Positions 10,731 to 21,321 of a DNA stretch of 64,000 nt are shown here, in pieces. The DNA comes from JAMQKA01 sp034521835 (GTDB lineage Bacteria; Bacteroidota; Rhodothermia; Balneolales; Balneolaceae), in contig JAXHMA010000007.1 of assembly GCA_034521835.1 (NCBI GenBank), forward strand, positions 1 to 64,000, given 5' to 3'. Positions within the stretch are counted from its first letter, which is position 1. Every line of letters starts with the position of its first letter. Made by a program: the position numbers and the translations under genes. Below the pieces are notes generated by a model. It saw only the letters and a list, made by a program, of their open reading frames with translations, was not told where the DNA came from and ran no database searches.

Positions 10731-10822
10731 AAATATTGGCGTATTTATTTTATTATCTTCCTTATCCTGAGTTCACGTTAAAAAGTTGTTCCTGGTCCTT
10801 ACTCTTGTTCGGGTGCCTGCAC

Positions 10823-13535
10823 TTAAGTCGGGGCTGAAGTGCTTTCTACTGCACCCAGTACCTCTTCCTTAAATACTTTAAGACCCAGTTCGGGTCGGTA
10901 CCCGTGTATCTCCTTCACATCCAGCACAAGCAGAAACCGGATAATTTCCCTGCTAATCACCTGTCCGGGCACCAACACCGGAAACCCGGGGGGATAGGGA
11001 ATGACAAAGGTTGTAGATACCAGTTCGCGTCCACTTTCAAGCAGATCCAGGCATTCATCGAGCGCTATATACTCACAGTTTTCCTGGCTGTAGGCCAAAA
11101 AATAGGCCCGCCTGATATCCCCGCCGGGGACCCCCTTTACCGCTTGAAAGGTGGAATGAAAATGGCTGAAATCGGGCAGGGGCGGCACCTCTTCCATCAG
11201 CGAAGTGATACGTTGCTCTACGATATCTTTTTCCTTCTTGTTGAGTGCCGGTAGCTCCTCATCCAGGGTGCCGGCTATATGCAGCAGGGTGTTGATCAGG
11301 TAGGGAACACTGCCCCGGGTGGTTCCTATGCTGGTCATAAAGAGTGAACCGGAGCCTTAACGGGATGTTTTGTTGATCTGGATATTATACCGGTCCATCA
11401 GATACTTGTTTTTAAATGTATCTCCGTCTATTCCTGACATACCTACCGCCAACGTAATCTTGGTGGGATCCAGCACAAATTCATCGTGTTCCCACGCGTC
11501 CTCCATCCGGTTCCAGCCTCCCTGGTCCGTGTAGTATTCATCCAGTCCCGAGGGGCGAAACTCATCGGGGATAAAATCGCGGACCGTAAGCACCCGGAAG
11601 TATTTTTTCAATACAGGATGATCATGAATTTTGGCACGGACAGACATGGCCAGTTCCACACTTTTTTCCACCAGTTCATACCCTTCAAACTGCACCTGTC
11701 TGCGACCTGCATCGAGCGAGGCCAGAATCTGGTAATTGGGTGAGGTGGATGTATGGGTCATATAGGCCTCCTGGAAGCTGTCGGAGACCAGCCGCCTGAA
11801 ATCTTCGTCCCAGATGTGGATCATGGATCCCTGCCTGAAACTGGTCAGCGTTTTATGGGTGCTTTGGGTGGCATATACGCGAATTTTCACTTTGTCAGGG
11901 TCGGGCATGGACGGGACTTCATCCCGGAAAGCGATTCGATATGATTTTTGTACTTCTCCCTGTAAGCATCCGTCCGGTATTTGATCAATTCGTTCGTACA
12001 AACATACCCGTTCGCTGTTTGTAGGTATATGTGAAACCGGCAAACGCGAACCAGGCCTCATCCCACAAAAATATCATGTCCGGTTTGATGGCCAGCACTT
12101 CCTTCATCACTTTCTCCACGTTGTACACCAGCCCGTCGAAAGTACAGTTAGTCAACAGCAGCATTTTCACTTTATCCAGCCTGCCGGCCGATCTGAGTTC
12201 CAGCAGCGTTTTTTTAATCTGATGGAGCGGCACCGCGCCATACATGCTGTATTTCTCGATCGGATAGGAATCCAGATAGACCGGAAGGGCTCCCGCCAAC
12301 ACCAGACCGTAGTGATGTGATTTGTGGCAGTCCCTGTCAATAAGAACCAGGTTTCCGGGCTCCACCAGGGCTTGCTGTACAATTTTGTTAGAGGTGGAGG
12401 TGCCGTTGGTAACAAAAAACGTTTCCCTGGACCCATACGCCCTGGAAGCCATCTCCTGCGCTTCTTTCAGGGTGCCGGTAGGTTGCAGCAGAGAGTCGAG
12501 ACCACCGGATGTTGAAGAGGTTTCGGCCAGGCAGATATTGCGCCCGTAAAATTCACCGAAGTCCCTTATCCAGCGAGATTTGAAGACCGAATTTCCCCGG
12601 GAAATCGGCATGGCGTGAAACACGCCGACCGGTTTTTTACTGTACTCTTTCAGGGCCGTATAAAACGGGGTTTTGTATCGCTCGCGGATCCCGCGGAGTA
12701 TGGCAAGATGCAATTCCTGGATATCATCTTTCCGATAAAAAATTCTCCGGAAATTTTTCAGAGTGGAATCCTTCAGGTTTTGAAGCGCAGTATCGGTTAC
12801 ATAATAAACATCCAGTTCTGGCCGGAACTGCTTGATGATTTTTCCCAGTATGGGGCCCAGATCCTCTTCCGTATGTGAAGAGTAGTCCAGTTGGAGCACT
12901 TGTCCGAGAAAAGGCTTTAAAAGTTCGCTTATTGTTCCCGATTTATAGGGCGGAGCGTAACGAATTACAACCGACTGAATATTAAAATTGATAAGCAGTG
13001 CAATAAGGGCATCCTGAAACGAGCGTTGTACGGTAATGTCATAAACCAGGTGTTCATCTTTTTCCCTGAGTTCACTTATTTTGCCCCGCAGGGCCTCTTC
13101 TTCATTTTTTGCAAGATCATCTACAAAAAGAACTTCAAAATAGTTGGTTCTCAGTCCCTGGGGCGTTTGTTCTTCCCCCTCATTATCCTGGTTTTCTTCC
13201 TCGTTATGCTTCATAAACTGAGGATTGCTTCGGTAAGAGTCACTTACCAGCAGCCGAACGAATTCAGCAACAGACCTTGAAACAGCAACATATTCTTCTC
13301 TTTCCAGGGATTTCTGAAGTTTTTTTACCCTTTTGCTACCGGGAAACGAGTAGTACTGCTCAATAGCTTCAAGGTTTTTTAGCAGGTCCAGCGCTTCTTT
13401 TTTGTGGGTCGCATTTTCTACGGATTCCCCGGTATCAGAAATGATAGATTGAACTTCCGACCGCAGGCGGTTCCATAAATCTACGCGTAATTGTGCCACA
13501 TTGAAATGTGGAGTGCTTTTTCGGTCGTTTGTCAT
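10823..13535 (-). CDS. PLP-dependent Orn/Lys/Arg decarboxylase, two apparent frameshifts
   Basis: About 900-residue group III basic amino-acid decarboxylase, removing CO2 from arginine, lysine or ornithine to give a diamine or agmatine. The N-terminal wing domain is followed by the PLP domain with TFFVTNGTSTSNKIV, then FLWDEAWFAFAGF (frame changes near 12020). Next is the PLP lysine in ATQSTHKTLTSFRQGS and HTSTSPNYQILASLDAGRR. The C-terminal domain (11338-10823) follows a second shift near 11345 and includes VIPYPPGFPVLVPGQ. Order and length fit the family. The gene sits downstream of the nitrilase gene, with a 119-bp gap, on the same strand. Which amino acid is used cannot be read from sequence alone. 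Confidence 0.88.
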
Positions 13536-13654
13536 ACTCTTCTTTTTTAAAATTTTAAGTAATACCGCCTTTGCACTACGTATTCAGCGGCCGTCTCTCG
13601 GTATTCACCATACCCCGATATTTTTAAACCAGGATACCGTTTCGATGTTAATTG

Positions 13655-14587
13655 TTACTCGATATCCCGCTTATATTCGATATTGCTTTCCGTACTGTGT
13701 AGGTTCTTTTCCTGCATTTTCAGCTCTCTCAATTCACTAACGCGGGCTGGTTTTTTCAGGGGGCCGAGCGAATCCAGGTAGGAATGTTTGGTCCCATTTT
13801 GATAAATGGTAAAATCCCCGATATGGTCGCGAAAACTTTTAAGTGGTTGCCCCAGGCGCAGCAATCCCAGTTCGCGGCTCCGTTTTACCTTTTCCATATT
13901 GAATTCAAGTGGTATGAGTTCCTCTATCGTACCGGCTTGATAGATCACTCCGCCGTCTGGCCCGCAAATAATTGAACGACCACTGCCGCCGGACTCCAGC
14001 CCATTGATATCAATAAAATAACACTGATTGGTTGCAGCTGACGCCCGTGCCAAAGCGAGTTCAATATCCCTGTCGATCGTCCCCGTAAGTGAAGGGTGTA
14101 GAATTACCTCTGCTCCCATGACCGCCAGTGTGCGCGTCGTTTCCGGGAACCACATGTCATAACAAATGGAGACCCCGAACTTTCCTACGTCAGGTACATC
14201 AAACACACAAAACTCCTTGCCCGGGGTTACTCCACCCTCATAAGGATAGAAGGGGAACATCTTACTATAGCGGGCTACAACTTCACCTTCCGGGTTATAC
14301 ACCGTGGCGGTATTATAAATTTCATCTCCTCTTTTTTCGAACATAGAACCCGGGAGCAGCCAAACACCATGTTTTTTGGCCATTTTCTGCATTTCCAAAT
14401 CAAACGGTCCCGGTATTTCCTGCGCCGTATGGGTTAGCGGGCCAAAGGCACATAGTTCACTAAACACAACCATCTCTACCCAGGGATAAAGATTCATAAG
14501 AATATCCAGCTTCACTTTCATCATCTCCACGTTAGAGTGGGTCGCGGAAACCTTCATCTGAACACCAGCTATAGCAAATGGCTTCAT
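13655..14587 (-). CDS. Carbon-nitrogen hydrolase (nitrilase superfamily amidase)
   Basis: 310 residues, intact. Nitrilase-superfamily amidohydrolase with the Glu-Lys-Cys triad: Glu in VFSELCAFG, Lys in RYSKMFPFYP and Cys in VSICYDMWFPE, at the usual spacings. These enzymes hydrolyse amides or carbamoyl groups, for example omega-amides or N-carbamoylputrescine. The start at 14587 overlaps the aminotransferase stop by 4 bases, so the two are translationally coupled. With the decarboxylase downstream, a role in releasing ammonia or a protecting group from a diamine-derived amide is plausible but inferred. It could equally act on an amino-acid amide. Confidence 0.88.
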   Translation of the reverse strand: MKPFAIAGVQMKVSATHSNVEMMKVKLDILMNLYPWVEMVVFSELCAFGPLTHTAQEIPGPFDLEMQKMAKKHGVWLLPGSMFEKRGDEIYNTATVYNPEGEVVARYSKMFPFYPYEGGVTPGKEFCVFDVPDVGKFGVSICYDMWFPETTRTLAVMGAEVILHPSLTGTIDRDIELALARASAATNQCYFIDINGLESGGSGRSIICGPDGGVIYQAGTIEELIPLEFNMEKVKRSRELGLLRLGQPLKSFRDHIGDFTIYQNGTKHSYLDSLGPLKKPARVSELRELKMQEKNLHSTESNIEYKRDIE

Positions 14588-15938
14588 GATGCAACCCCGC
14601 AGGCTTTGAGGACTTCCTCTTCCAGAATATCGAGCCCCTGGTTCAGCTGTTCATCGGGTATGACAAGCGGCGACAGGACCCGGATAACATTTTTATACGT
14701 GCCGGCACTTAACAATACCAGTCCGCGCTCGGCACATCCCTTCACTATGCGGGAACAAAGCTCCCCGTCGGGTTGGCGTGGGTCTCCGTTCTTCACAAAT
14801 TCAATGGCCAACATCGCCCCCATTTCCCCGCACATCACCTATCTGGGAGCACTGGGACTGGAGCTTTTCCAATCGGCCTCGCGTGATGTTGCCAACTTCC
14901 ATTCCCCGCTTGTTCAGGTCAATCTCTTTCATATACTCGATCGTCGCCAATGGCAGCCGCGCAGCAAACCGGGTTCCCGATATAGGTACCGCCGATGGTT
15001 CCGGGGGCCGCAGCGTCCATCACTTCCGTTTTCCCCAGTACCGCCGCTATCGGCATGCCCGATCCCAGCGATTTGGCGTAGGTCGAGATATCGGGCGTGA
15101 CGCCATAATTTTGCCAGCTGGCCCATTTGCCGGTTCGCCCGAACCCGCTTTGCACTTCATCAAAAATGAGCATGATACCGTGCTCGTCGCAAAACGCCCG
15201 TAACTCTTTCACATATTTTTGCGGGGCTACGTTGATTCCACCCTCTCCCTGAACAATTTCCAGGATAACGGCCGCTACATTCTTTGGATCTACGACATTA
15301 CGAACACTTTCGCGCAGGTTTTTTAACTGCAGATCCACAAATGCGTCCATATCCTCGCCGCGGCTGTACCGGTAATAATTGGGAAAAGGCAGCCGATACA
15401 CTTCAGGCGCAAAAGGACCACAGTTTAATTTATAGTCAACTTTACTCGTTAAGGTCATGGCCATCATGGTACGCCCGTGGAAGGCTCCCGTATAGCACAG
15501 AACCGCTTGTCGTTTGGTGGCCTGGCGTGCTATTTTGATGGCATTTTCCACTGCTTCCGCACCGGTGCTTACCAGCATAGCCTTGGTTGCGGATCCATGA
15601 GGCAGTATCCCGATCAGTTTTTCACACAGTTCCAGGTAGGGTTCGTAAGTAACCACATTAAAACTTGTGTGGATGTACTTTGCCGCCTGTTCCTGGATCG
15701 CTTTCACCACGGGTTCAGGGCAATGACCGGCATTTACAACCCCGATCCCCCCCGCAAAATCGATCAACTCATTGCCGTCTGCGTCCGTAATAGTAGCGCC
15801 TTTGGCAGAAGTTGCGGTCGCCGTGTTAAACACGCCGACACCATTTGCCACAACCGATTTACGTCGTTCAAGCAACTGCTCAGACGCTGTTTTTCCCTCG
15901 TTTCCGGGACGTATTTTGTTATGGAATTCTTTAATCAT
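14584..15938 (-). CDS. Class III aminotransferase, 4-aminobutyrate aminotransferase-like, one or two frameshifts
   Basis: PLP enzyme moving an omega-amino group to 2-oxoglutarate, probably from GABA or a related omega-amino acid. It starts at 15938 (MIKEFHNKIRPGNEG). Blocks: DFAGGIGVVNAGHCP, LVSTGAEAVENAIKIAR, YTGAFHGRTMMAM, LIFDEVQSGFGRTG, then the PLP lysine in STYAKSLGSGMP and the phosphate-binding GTIGGTYIGNP. The frame then breaks (14920-14840), and the C-terminal part GAMLAIEFVKNGDPRQPD follows to 14584. It is the first gene of the catabolic cluster, and with the aldehyde dehydrogenase it would convert GABA to succinate. Confidence 0.88.
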
Positions 15939-16416
15939 AGACTTGTCTCTTTAATCATTAATGCGTAATTCGCGCCGTACTATTTTTGGGGGCTCTGAGT
16001 GTTTTTTGGTATCTATGGGTGGATTAACTCGGATTAGTTCTTCTCTCCCTTTCAATATTTCATACTATGTTACCCCGTGATATTCGCTTCGACAGGTGCT
16101 GGAATAAGCGGTACAGAAAGCTTTGCGAACCTGTTTCTTGAGGCAATCTCTTTAGAATCCCGGCACAACCCTCTCAGATGCTTATTCTTCTTAAGATACT
16201 ACCATTTTCACTAATATCCTTGTTAAAATTCAGAATGAGGAGGGTATAGCATCAATTTGTCCGGCTTTTTTCTATTTCGACCTTGTGATTTATTCTGACC
16301 GATAACTTATTTGGGATACTGTCTCATCTCCGGTTAGCGAACTTTTATGATACGACGCGTTAGTCTCAACTCTTTTCACAAGACGAAACCTACTGGTGTA
16401 TAAAAGCAGAGTACAT
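15939..16416. other. Intergenic between divergent units, no gene recognised
   Basis: About 480 bp between the aminotransferase (minus) and the cold-shock gene (plus). It must hold promoters for both and the cold-shock leader. No convincing ORF, repeat or named regulatory motif was found. Confidence 0.4.
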
Positions 16417-16617
16417 ATGTCACAACAAGTCACAACAAAATTTTTCGATTCCCAAAAAGGATTTGGATTTATCAATATTGATGATGGGAGTGAAGATATT
16501 TTCGTTCACAGAAACAACGTTCAAAATATTGGTTATGATCAAGGTTTTTAAGATGATGAGGCCGTGGAATTTGATGTTGAAGAAACACCCAAGTGCTTAA
16601 GTGCAATTAACGTATGA
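16417..16617 (+). pseudogene. Cold-shock domain protein (CspA family) with an in-frame stop
   Basis: 66-residue frame with the cold-shock fold signature: KFFDSQKGFGFINIDDG (RNP-1), DIFVHRNNV (RNP-2), and the end VEFDVEETPKCLSAINV. Such proteins bind single-stranded RNA or DNA. A TAA at 16549-16551 interrupts the frame between YDQGF and DDEAVEF; the frame is kept on both sides, so this is a substitution rather than an indel. It could be a true nonsense mutation or a base error. Length without the stop is normal. A strong terminator follows. Confidence 0.8.
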
Positions 16618-16658
16618 AGCTTGGATTACGAATAGGTTAACGGTATTCACATTCGACT

Positions 16659-16697
16659 TTAAAAGTCTGTCTTTTTAAAAAGAGCGGACTTTTTTAG
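16659..16697 (+). terminator. Rho-independent terminator after the cold-shock gene
   Basis: AAAAGTCTGTCTTTTT pairs with AAAAAGAGCGGACTTTT allowing G-U pairs, then more T. It sits 42 bases after the cold-shock stop. Confidence 0.7.
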
Positions 16698-16734
16698 TTT
16701 CTGAATTCATTCCGTTCAGATAAAGTAAAAGCTT

Positions 16735-17636
16735 ATGGCAGACAAACGAGATCTTAATTTTACCTACAGTACCATCGACCGCATTTTCAGGCTAAGCCTC
16801 GGGGAAATGGCTGATTTCAGTGGAGCCACGTACAACGGGAACTTCTCAATGACCCTTGAGCAGGCCCAGGAAGCGAAGCATCGGTTTATTGTCAATCAGT
16901 TGAATATTACCCCCGAAAGCCGGGTCTTGGACATAGGATGCGGCTGGGGGCCATTGGTTAATTATATTACCAACGAAGTGGGAGCGAAGTGTATCGGCCT
17001 TACCCTCTCCGACGCCCAGGCCGAGGCGTGCAGAAAAAACGGGCTGGAGGTCTATATCAAAAACTGTCTGGAAGTAACGCCGGATGATTACGGAACATTC
17101 GACGCCGTAGCCTCGCTGGGTGCCTTTGAACATTTTTGTTCGGTTTGAAGAGTATAAGGCCGGAAAGCAGGAAGAGGTGTACCGACGGTTTTTCCGCACG
17201 GTATATGACCTGTTGCCAACCGGCGGAAGATTGTACCTGCAGACAATGGTATTCAGCAAAAACATGATCGATTATGAGGAGATCGACATTAACGCCGAAA
17301 AAAGTTCGGATGCCTACATATTAGCATTGATGGAGAAGCAGTTCCCCGGTTCATGGCTGCCCTGATGGATCGGAGATGGTGATTAGAAATGCCAAACCAC
17401 TTTTCAAACTGATCAGCAAAAGCAGTGGCCGATTGGACTATATCGTAAACGATCCGGCAGTGGGAAAAGAGATACCGATCATTTAACCTGAAGAAGTACG
17501 CCTTCTTCTCACGCTGTTACCCAAATACCTCACCGACATTAATTTCAGAGCACTGCTCAGTACCGGTCCCAACAGGATATGCTTCGAACGTGAAATATTC
17601 GATCACTACCGGATGGTTTTTGAAAAGACAGATTGA
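16735..17636 (+). pseudogene. Cyclopropane-fatty-acid synthase-like SAM methyltransferase, frameshifted
   Basis: About 300 residues when frames are joined. SAM-binding motif VLDIGCGWGPLVNYI (near 16930), SLGAFEHF (17120, followed by a shift), RFFRTVYDLLPTGGRLYLQT (17190-17250). A second shift near 17360 is followed by RNAKPLFKLISKSSGRLDY, and further shifted frames by KRYRSFNLKKYALF and LPKYLTDINFRALLSTGPN, ending FDHYRMVFEKTD at 17636. This matches the class I methyltransferase family that includes cyclopropane-fatty-acyl-phospholipid synthases and mycolic methyltransferases acting on unsaturated lipids. At least three shifts. The exact lipid substrate is unknown. Confidence 0.75.
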
Positions 17637-18014
17637 AGCCAAAAATAAAGGCATAGGGCATACAAACTGGTAAAAACATGCCGGCGGAATTTGAATTTGC
17701 TCTTCAATCCCGTATGAATATGATGTAATAGAGCTTTGAAAAACCGTTATTCTATCCAATTTCGGCTTTTTCGCCAATTCGAAATCCTCAACCATGGGCT
17801 ATAAACTGCGGGTTCGAATTTTGCCCAATCTTTGACCTTGATAAAACCCAGGTATTTCAAAGGCCTCTGTAAACTATTACTATTGACTGAAGATCGATTA
17901 TCTTTTCTTAATTGAGTGACTTAGAAGGGAAATATTCAAACAGTTATCCAATTTTTAGGCCCACTATTGCTTGGCAGGCTACAATTCTAAACCGACTATT
18001 GGTCAAACAACAAA
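17637..18014. other. Intergenic, no gene supported
   Basis: About 380 bp between the methyltransferase stop and the degenerate 3' end of the AbiEii-like gene. Open frames here are short and unlike proteins; the one on the minus strand is antisense to the methyltransferase end. Confidence 0.35.
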
Positions 18015-18791
18015 TTTTAAAACTTATACTGCCGACAACATCTTTAAAACGACTTACTTTTTTAACGTCAGATGAATCAAAGAGAAAGGGCTCCACATCT
18101 CTTGCCATCGCGTCCATATCCAACTGTTGGCACCTTGTCTAAAACGGCCTCCTTTAATAAATGTGAATCTGAGATAGAAGCTTTAGCTTCCAAATACTGG
18201 TAGTTGGGTTTGAATCCGGCCATCAAAAAACCAGTCATAAACTCCTCTATTGCGATCCCGGTTTATAATTGCATATAGTTTTTGAGCCATCAGAAGGGTT
18301 AGGGGCGTTGTCCAAATGGTGGTAAACACTCCAAAAGCGGTTCAGCAAGAACTGCTCGGGATCATAGTCAAAATGCTGTAGTTCGGTATCCAACTGGATG
18401 AGGGCCTTCTCTTCCTCGTTGCCAGACAATCCCTCATCAAATAGCAGGCCCGGGAAACTTAATATAACAGTGCCATGCTCCCTTCATCACCGTTTTAAGC
18501 TCAACCTCGTAGCCCTCTCGTTCAAGGCCTTTTTGAATCTCATTTGCTACTTCATTGAAGGCATCTTCCTCCAGGGAAATATTATCAAAATCCAAATCCC
18601 CTGAAAAACGACGATTCCCGTGTACGATTCAGGGGCAGGTGCCGCCTAAAAAGCAAAGGGTCCGTTGCAAACGGTCTTTCATACAAAATTTCCGGTATCT
18701 TGTATTGGAGGTATTCCCTAAGTATAAAGTGGGGAAAACGATATAGCTCTTCGGGGTAGTAAGGCCGAATTTCGCTAAGGGGTAACATCAA
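18015..18791 (-). pseudogene. AbiEii/AbiGii-type nucleotidyltransferase toxin, frameshifted
   Basis: Toxin half of a type IV-style AbiE system; AbiEii proteins are nucleotidyltransferases that block growth, reportedly by modifying tRNA. It begins MLPLSEIRPYYPEELYRFP at 18788-18791. The nucleotidyltransferase core LGGT...IVHGNRRFSGDLDFDN (near 18650-18600) is present but broken by a shift. Next come FNEVANEIQKGLEREGYEVE, then LFDEGLSGNEEEKALIQLDT (18430) and a C-terminal helical part with EEFMTGFLMAGFKPNYQYL (18240-18180) and VEPFLFDSSDVKKVSRFKDV (near 18070). The 3' end is approximate. At least four disruptions. It overlaps the antitoxin gene by about 17 bases. Confidence 0.72.
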
Positions 18792-19395
18792 GATATGTTT
18801 TTAAGGTGCTTAGATGATTGCTTAACGCCGGTGAACTGATGTGGGTTTCGTACCGGTTTAGTTTATCAATGGAAATTTGATCCTTGATTTCGAGGGCATT
18901 CCATCGATGAGCTTCGATATCATCTGTTTCCTTTACATTGGGATGCAGATATAGATAATCGATTAACGCTTTTTCGGGTTCAGCCATAGCGTACCGATGA
19001 TCATCCCATTCCTCAAGCTGATATCCGAAAAAAGTGAAGGTTTCAGATGCTGATAAGCGAAATTTCCGACGGGCGTGCTAAATGAATTCGTTTTTAGTGT
19101 GTTGCAGAACGTAATCTGAAATACACCTTCCGAAATAAACCCATAACGTGATAAAGCCGACTCCAGGGATACATAAGAAGAGCGATATATCTCCTTTGCC
19201 ATATAATACAGAAAAGGCACATCAACCTTCTGGTCAGAAAAATAATAATAGCGATTCCGAAGTATTTGGAGGTGGCCCTTTTCCTGCCATTCCACCAGCC
19301 ACCTGCTGTCAAGACCTAGAAAATGCTTCTCAATTTCCTGAACCGAAAAGTTCGGAAAGGCTTTTCATTTCCTGTCGGAATTCGGTGTAATTCAT
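18775..19395 (-). pseudogene. AbiEi-type antitoxin (transcriptional regulator), frameshifted
   Basis: Antitoxin partner of the AbiEii-like gene. ATG at 19395 (MNYTEFRQEMKSLS), then a winged-helix region with LVEWQEKGHLQILRNRYYYF, the family-typical YVSLESALSRYGFISEGVFQ (near 19150) and FSTPVGNFAYQHLKPSLF, and a C-terminal part AEPEKALIDYLYLHPNVKE (18960). AbiEi proteins bind DNA upstream of the operon and repress it; the toxin is neutralised without direct tight binding, hence type IV. At least two frameshifts (near 19330 and 18975). Confidence 0.75.
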
Positions 19396-19513
19396 GCTAC
19401 TTGTTTCTATTTATTGTTAAAAACAACAATTTTCAGAAACAAAATACGATTTTTTAGATACGTGACACCAATGAGACACGAAAAAACAGGTAAATTGGGT
19501 TTTTCCACGACAT

Positions 19514-21236
19514 TTATTCTTTCCATTTCGGAAAAGCTTTTTCGAACTCATCCCTCATGGCCGGACGGTTGTTGTATTGCCGTAATAGTTTTTTGAACAA
19601 AGAGTAAGCCCGTTCATCGCCGCCGGTTATTTTTTTCATCTTGCCGAGCCAGCCCGCCACCTGCCGGTAATTCTTGCGACCTGTCTGTTGGGCGAAATTC
19701 CTGATGCCCTGCTCGTAAAGATCCAGTAGCTCGTACGGATACTCCTCGCGCAAAGCTTCGGCATAGTGATCGATAAAAGAAATATCACGGGAATTCTGCT
19801 TGAGGAGCTTCAACAACCGGTCAGTGTAATTTTCCTCCACATATATTCTTGCCAGTGTATTTGGATTAGAGCGAAAACTAGCTAGCTTGGCTTTTTTCAG
19901 TTCTTTAATGATACCTTCACATTTTTCAGGCCACTCTTCCTCCGCATAGGTCGCCTTAAGGGCACGATACCACTCCATGCTTTTGCCGTTGAAAAACAGT
20001 GTTTCCGCCCACTTCCGCATCTCCGGCACGTCGTTTTCCAGCTTGGCGATCTGGAACAGTTTTTCCTGCCAGCGGGTGATGATCCCGTGATGGTTTTCTT
20101 TCTTTGCAATTTCAATCCCCTCATTGCACAGCTTTTTTGCCGACTCGAAATCGTCGTGCTCCAGGGCCCGGTCCGCCAGCTGCACCCGGAAATCGTAATA
20201 CCGGCTATGGGTCTCCAGCAATTCCAAGACCTCCTGATCTCGTTCCTCTGCCCGGAGATACCTAATTTTAGCCTTGATCAATTGGGTCACGCCATAGTCA
20301 GACCATTGCTTCTTTTTTTCCTGCTCTATCTGCCGGTCCAGCAAGGCAAAAAATTGTTCTTCCTGTTCAGGGGTGGAAACCAGCAGCGGCAACAGGGCCA
20401 AGAAGTAGCTCTCAAAATCGTAATTCGTGATATTTCTGGAGGGAAAACTCCTGCATGCACCACTCAAACAGTTCCTCTTTACTGGTTGATGTGGCACTTT
20501 GAGCTATGCTGTCGAGCGTGTCAAATGCCTGCATGACCACATCGCCGGCCCCGCCGTCAGAATCATCTATCATTTCATATATTTTTGCTATCTCTTCTAT
20601 CAGGGTCTGGCAGAGCGCCATGCTTTCCCTGATCTGACCGGCCTCCAGCAGCTCATTGGCCTTGTTATTCAGTTCCCACAGGGAACGCGTCAGCGTAGGT
20701 GCGGAGCGGTAGTCGATGAACCCGTAATGGTCCTCCGCCGCCTTTGCGTAATTGCGGATGATCTGGCGGTATTGCTGCACCGGATCTTCCCCGAGACGGT
20801 CTCCAAAATGGGCCAGAAACCGGTTTTTAAATCCGTCCACCGATTTGATGCAGGACATGATAAACTTTTGTAGTTCGTCCCTGGATGTGTTTTTGAATAT
20901 TTCCTGAATGCGGTCTTTGGTGGTGGAGGTCGCTTTTGAATGGGAAGAATCCGATTCGGAGCTCTCTCTTTCAGCCATCTCAAAAAGGGCCGCCGCCACA
21001 TGCTTGCAGACCGGCCCGTAGTCGTAGGGACAGTCGCAGTGCCAGCTGTGAATTGTATGGCTGTTTTGCGGATCAGTTCGGATCTCCACACGATAGGATT
21101 CACTGCCGTAAACCGTAGCCAGCCAGAGGCCCTCCTCTATGAGTTCAGGTCCGTCCACCCTGTCGTCTTGGAAATACCTATACCCTCGATCTACAATTTT
21201 CGGGGCAATCTGCTGTTCAAAGTCATTCAAATTCAT
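19514..21236 (-). CDS. SWIM zinc-finger protein with helical-repeat C-terminus, one frameshift
   Basis: About 570 residues when the two frames meeting near 20430 are joined. Residues 1-90 hold the SWIM domain with the metal ligands of HSWHCDCPYDYGPVCKHVAA (CxC...CxH), a DNA/protein-binding zinc finger. The rest is alpha-helical and TPR-like, for example LVSTPEQEEQFFALLDRQ and KLCNEGIEIAKKENHHGI. The gene follows the primase-helicase on the same strand, 85 bp downstream, so they may be co-transcribed and work on DNA together. No enzymatic motif seen. Confidence 0.82.
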
Positions 21237-21321
21237 ATAGCAAATAAGGTCAGATTATTAAATACTGTATTTGTTTTGGGATTTAAAGTAGTGCTGTTTC
21301 TCAACATCTAAAAGATATGAT

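Noticed and set aside
17517..17795. Minus-strand frame of about 90 residues
   Set aside because: The first part covers the plus-strand C-terminus of the CFA-synthase-like enzyme (FDHYRMVFEK), which is the better reading.
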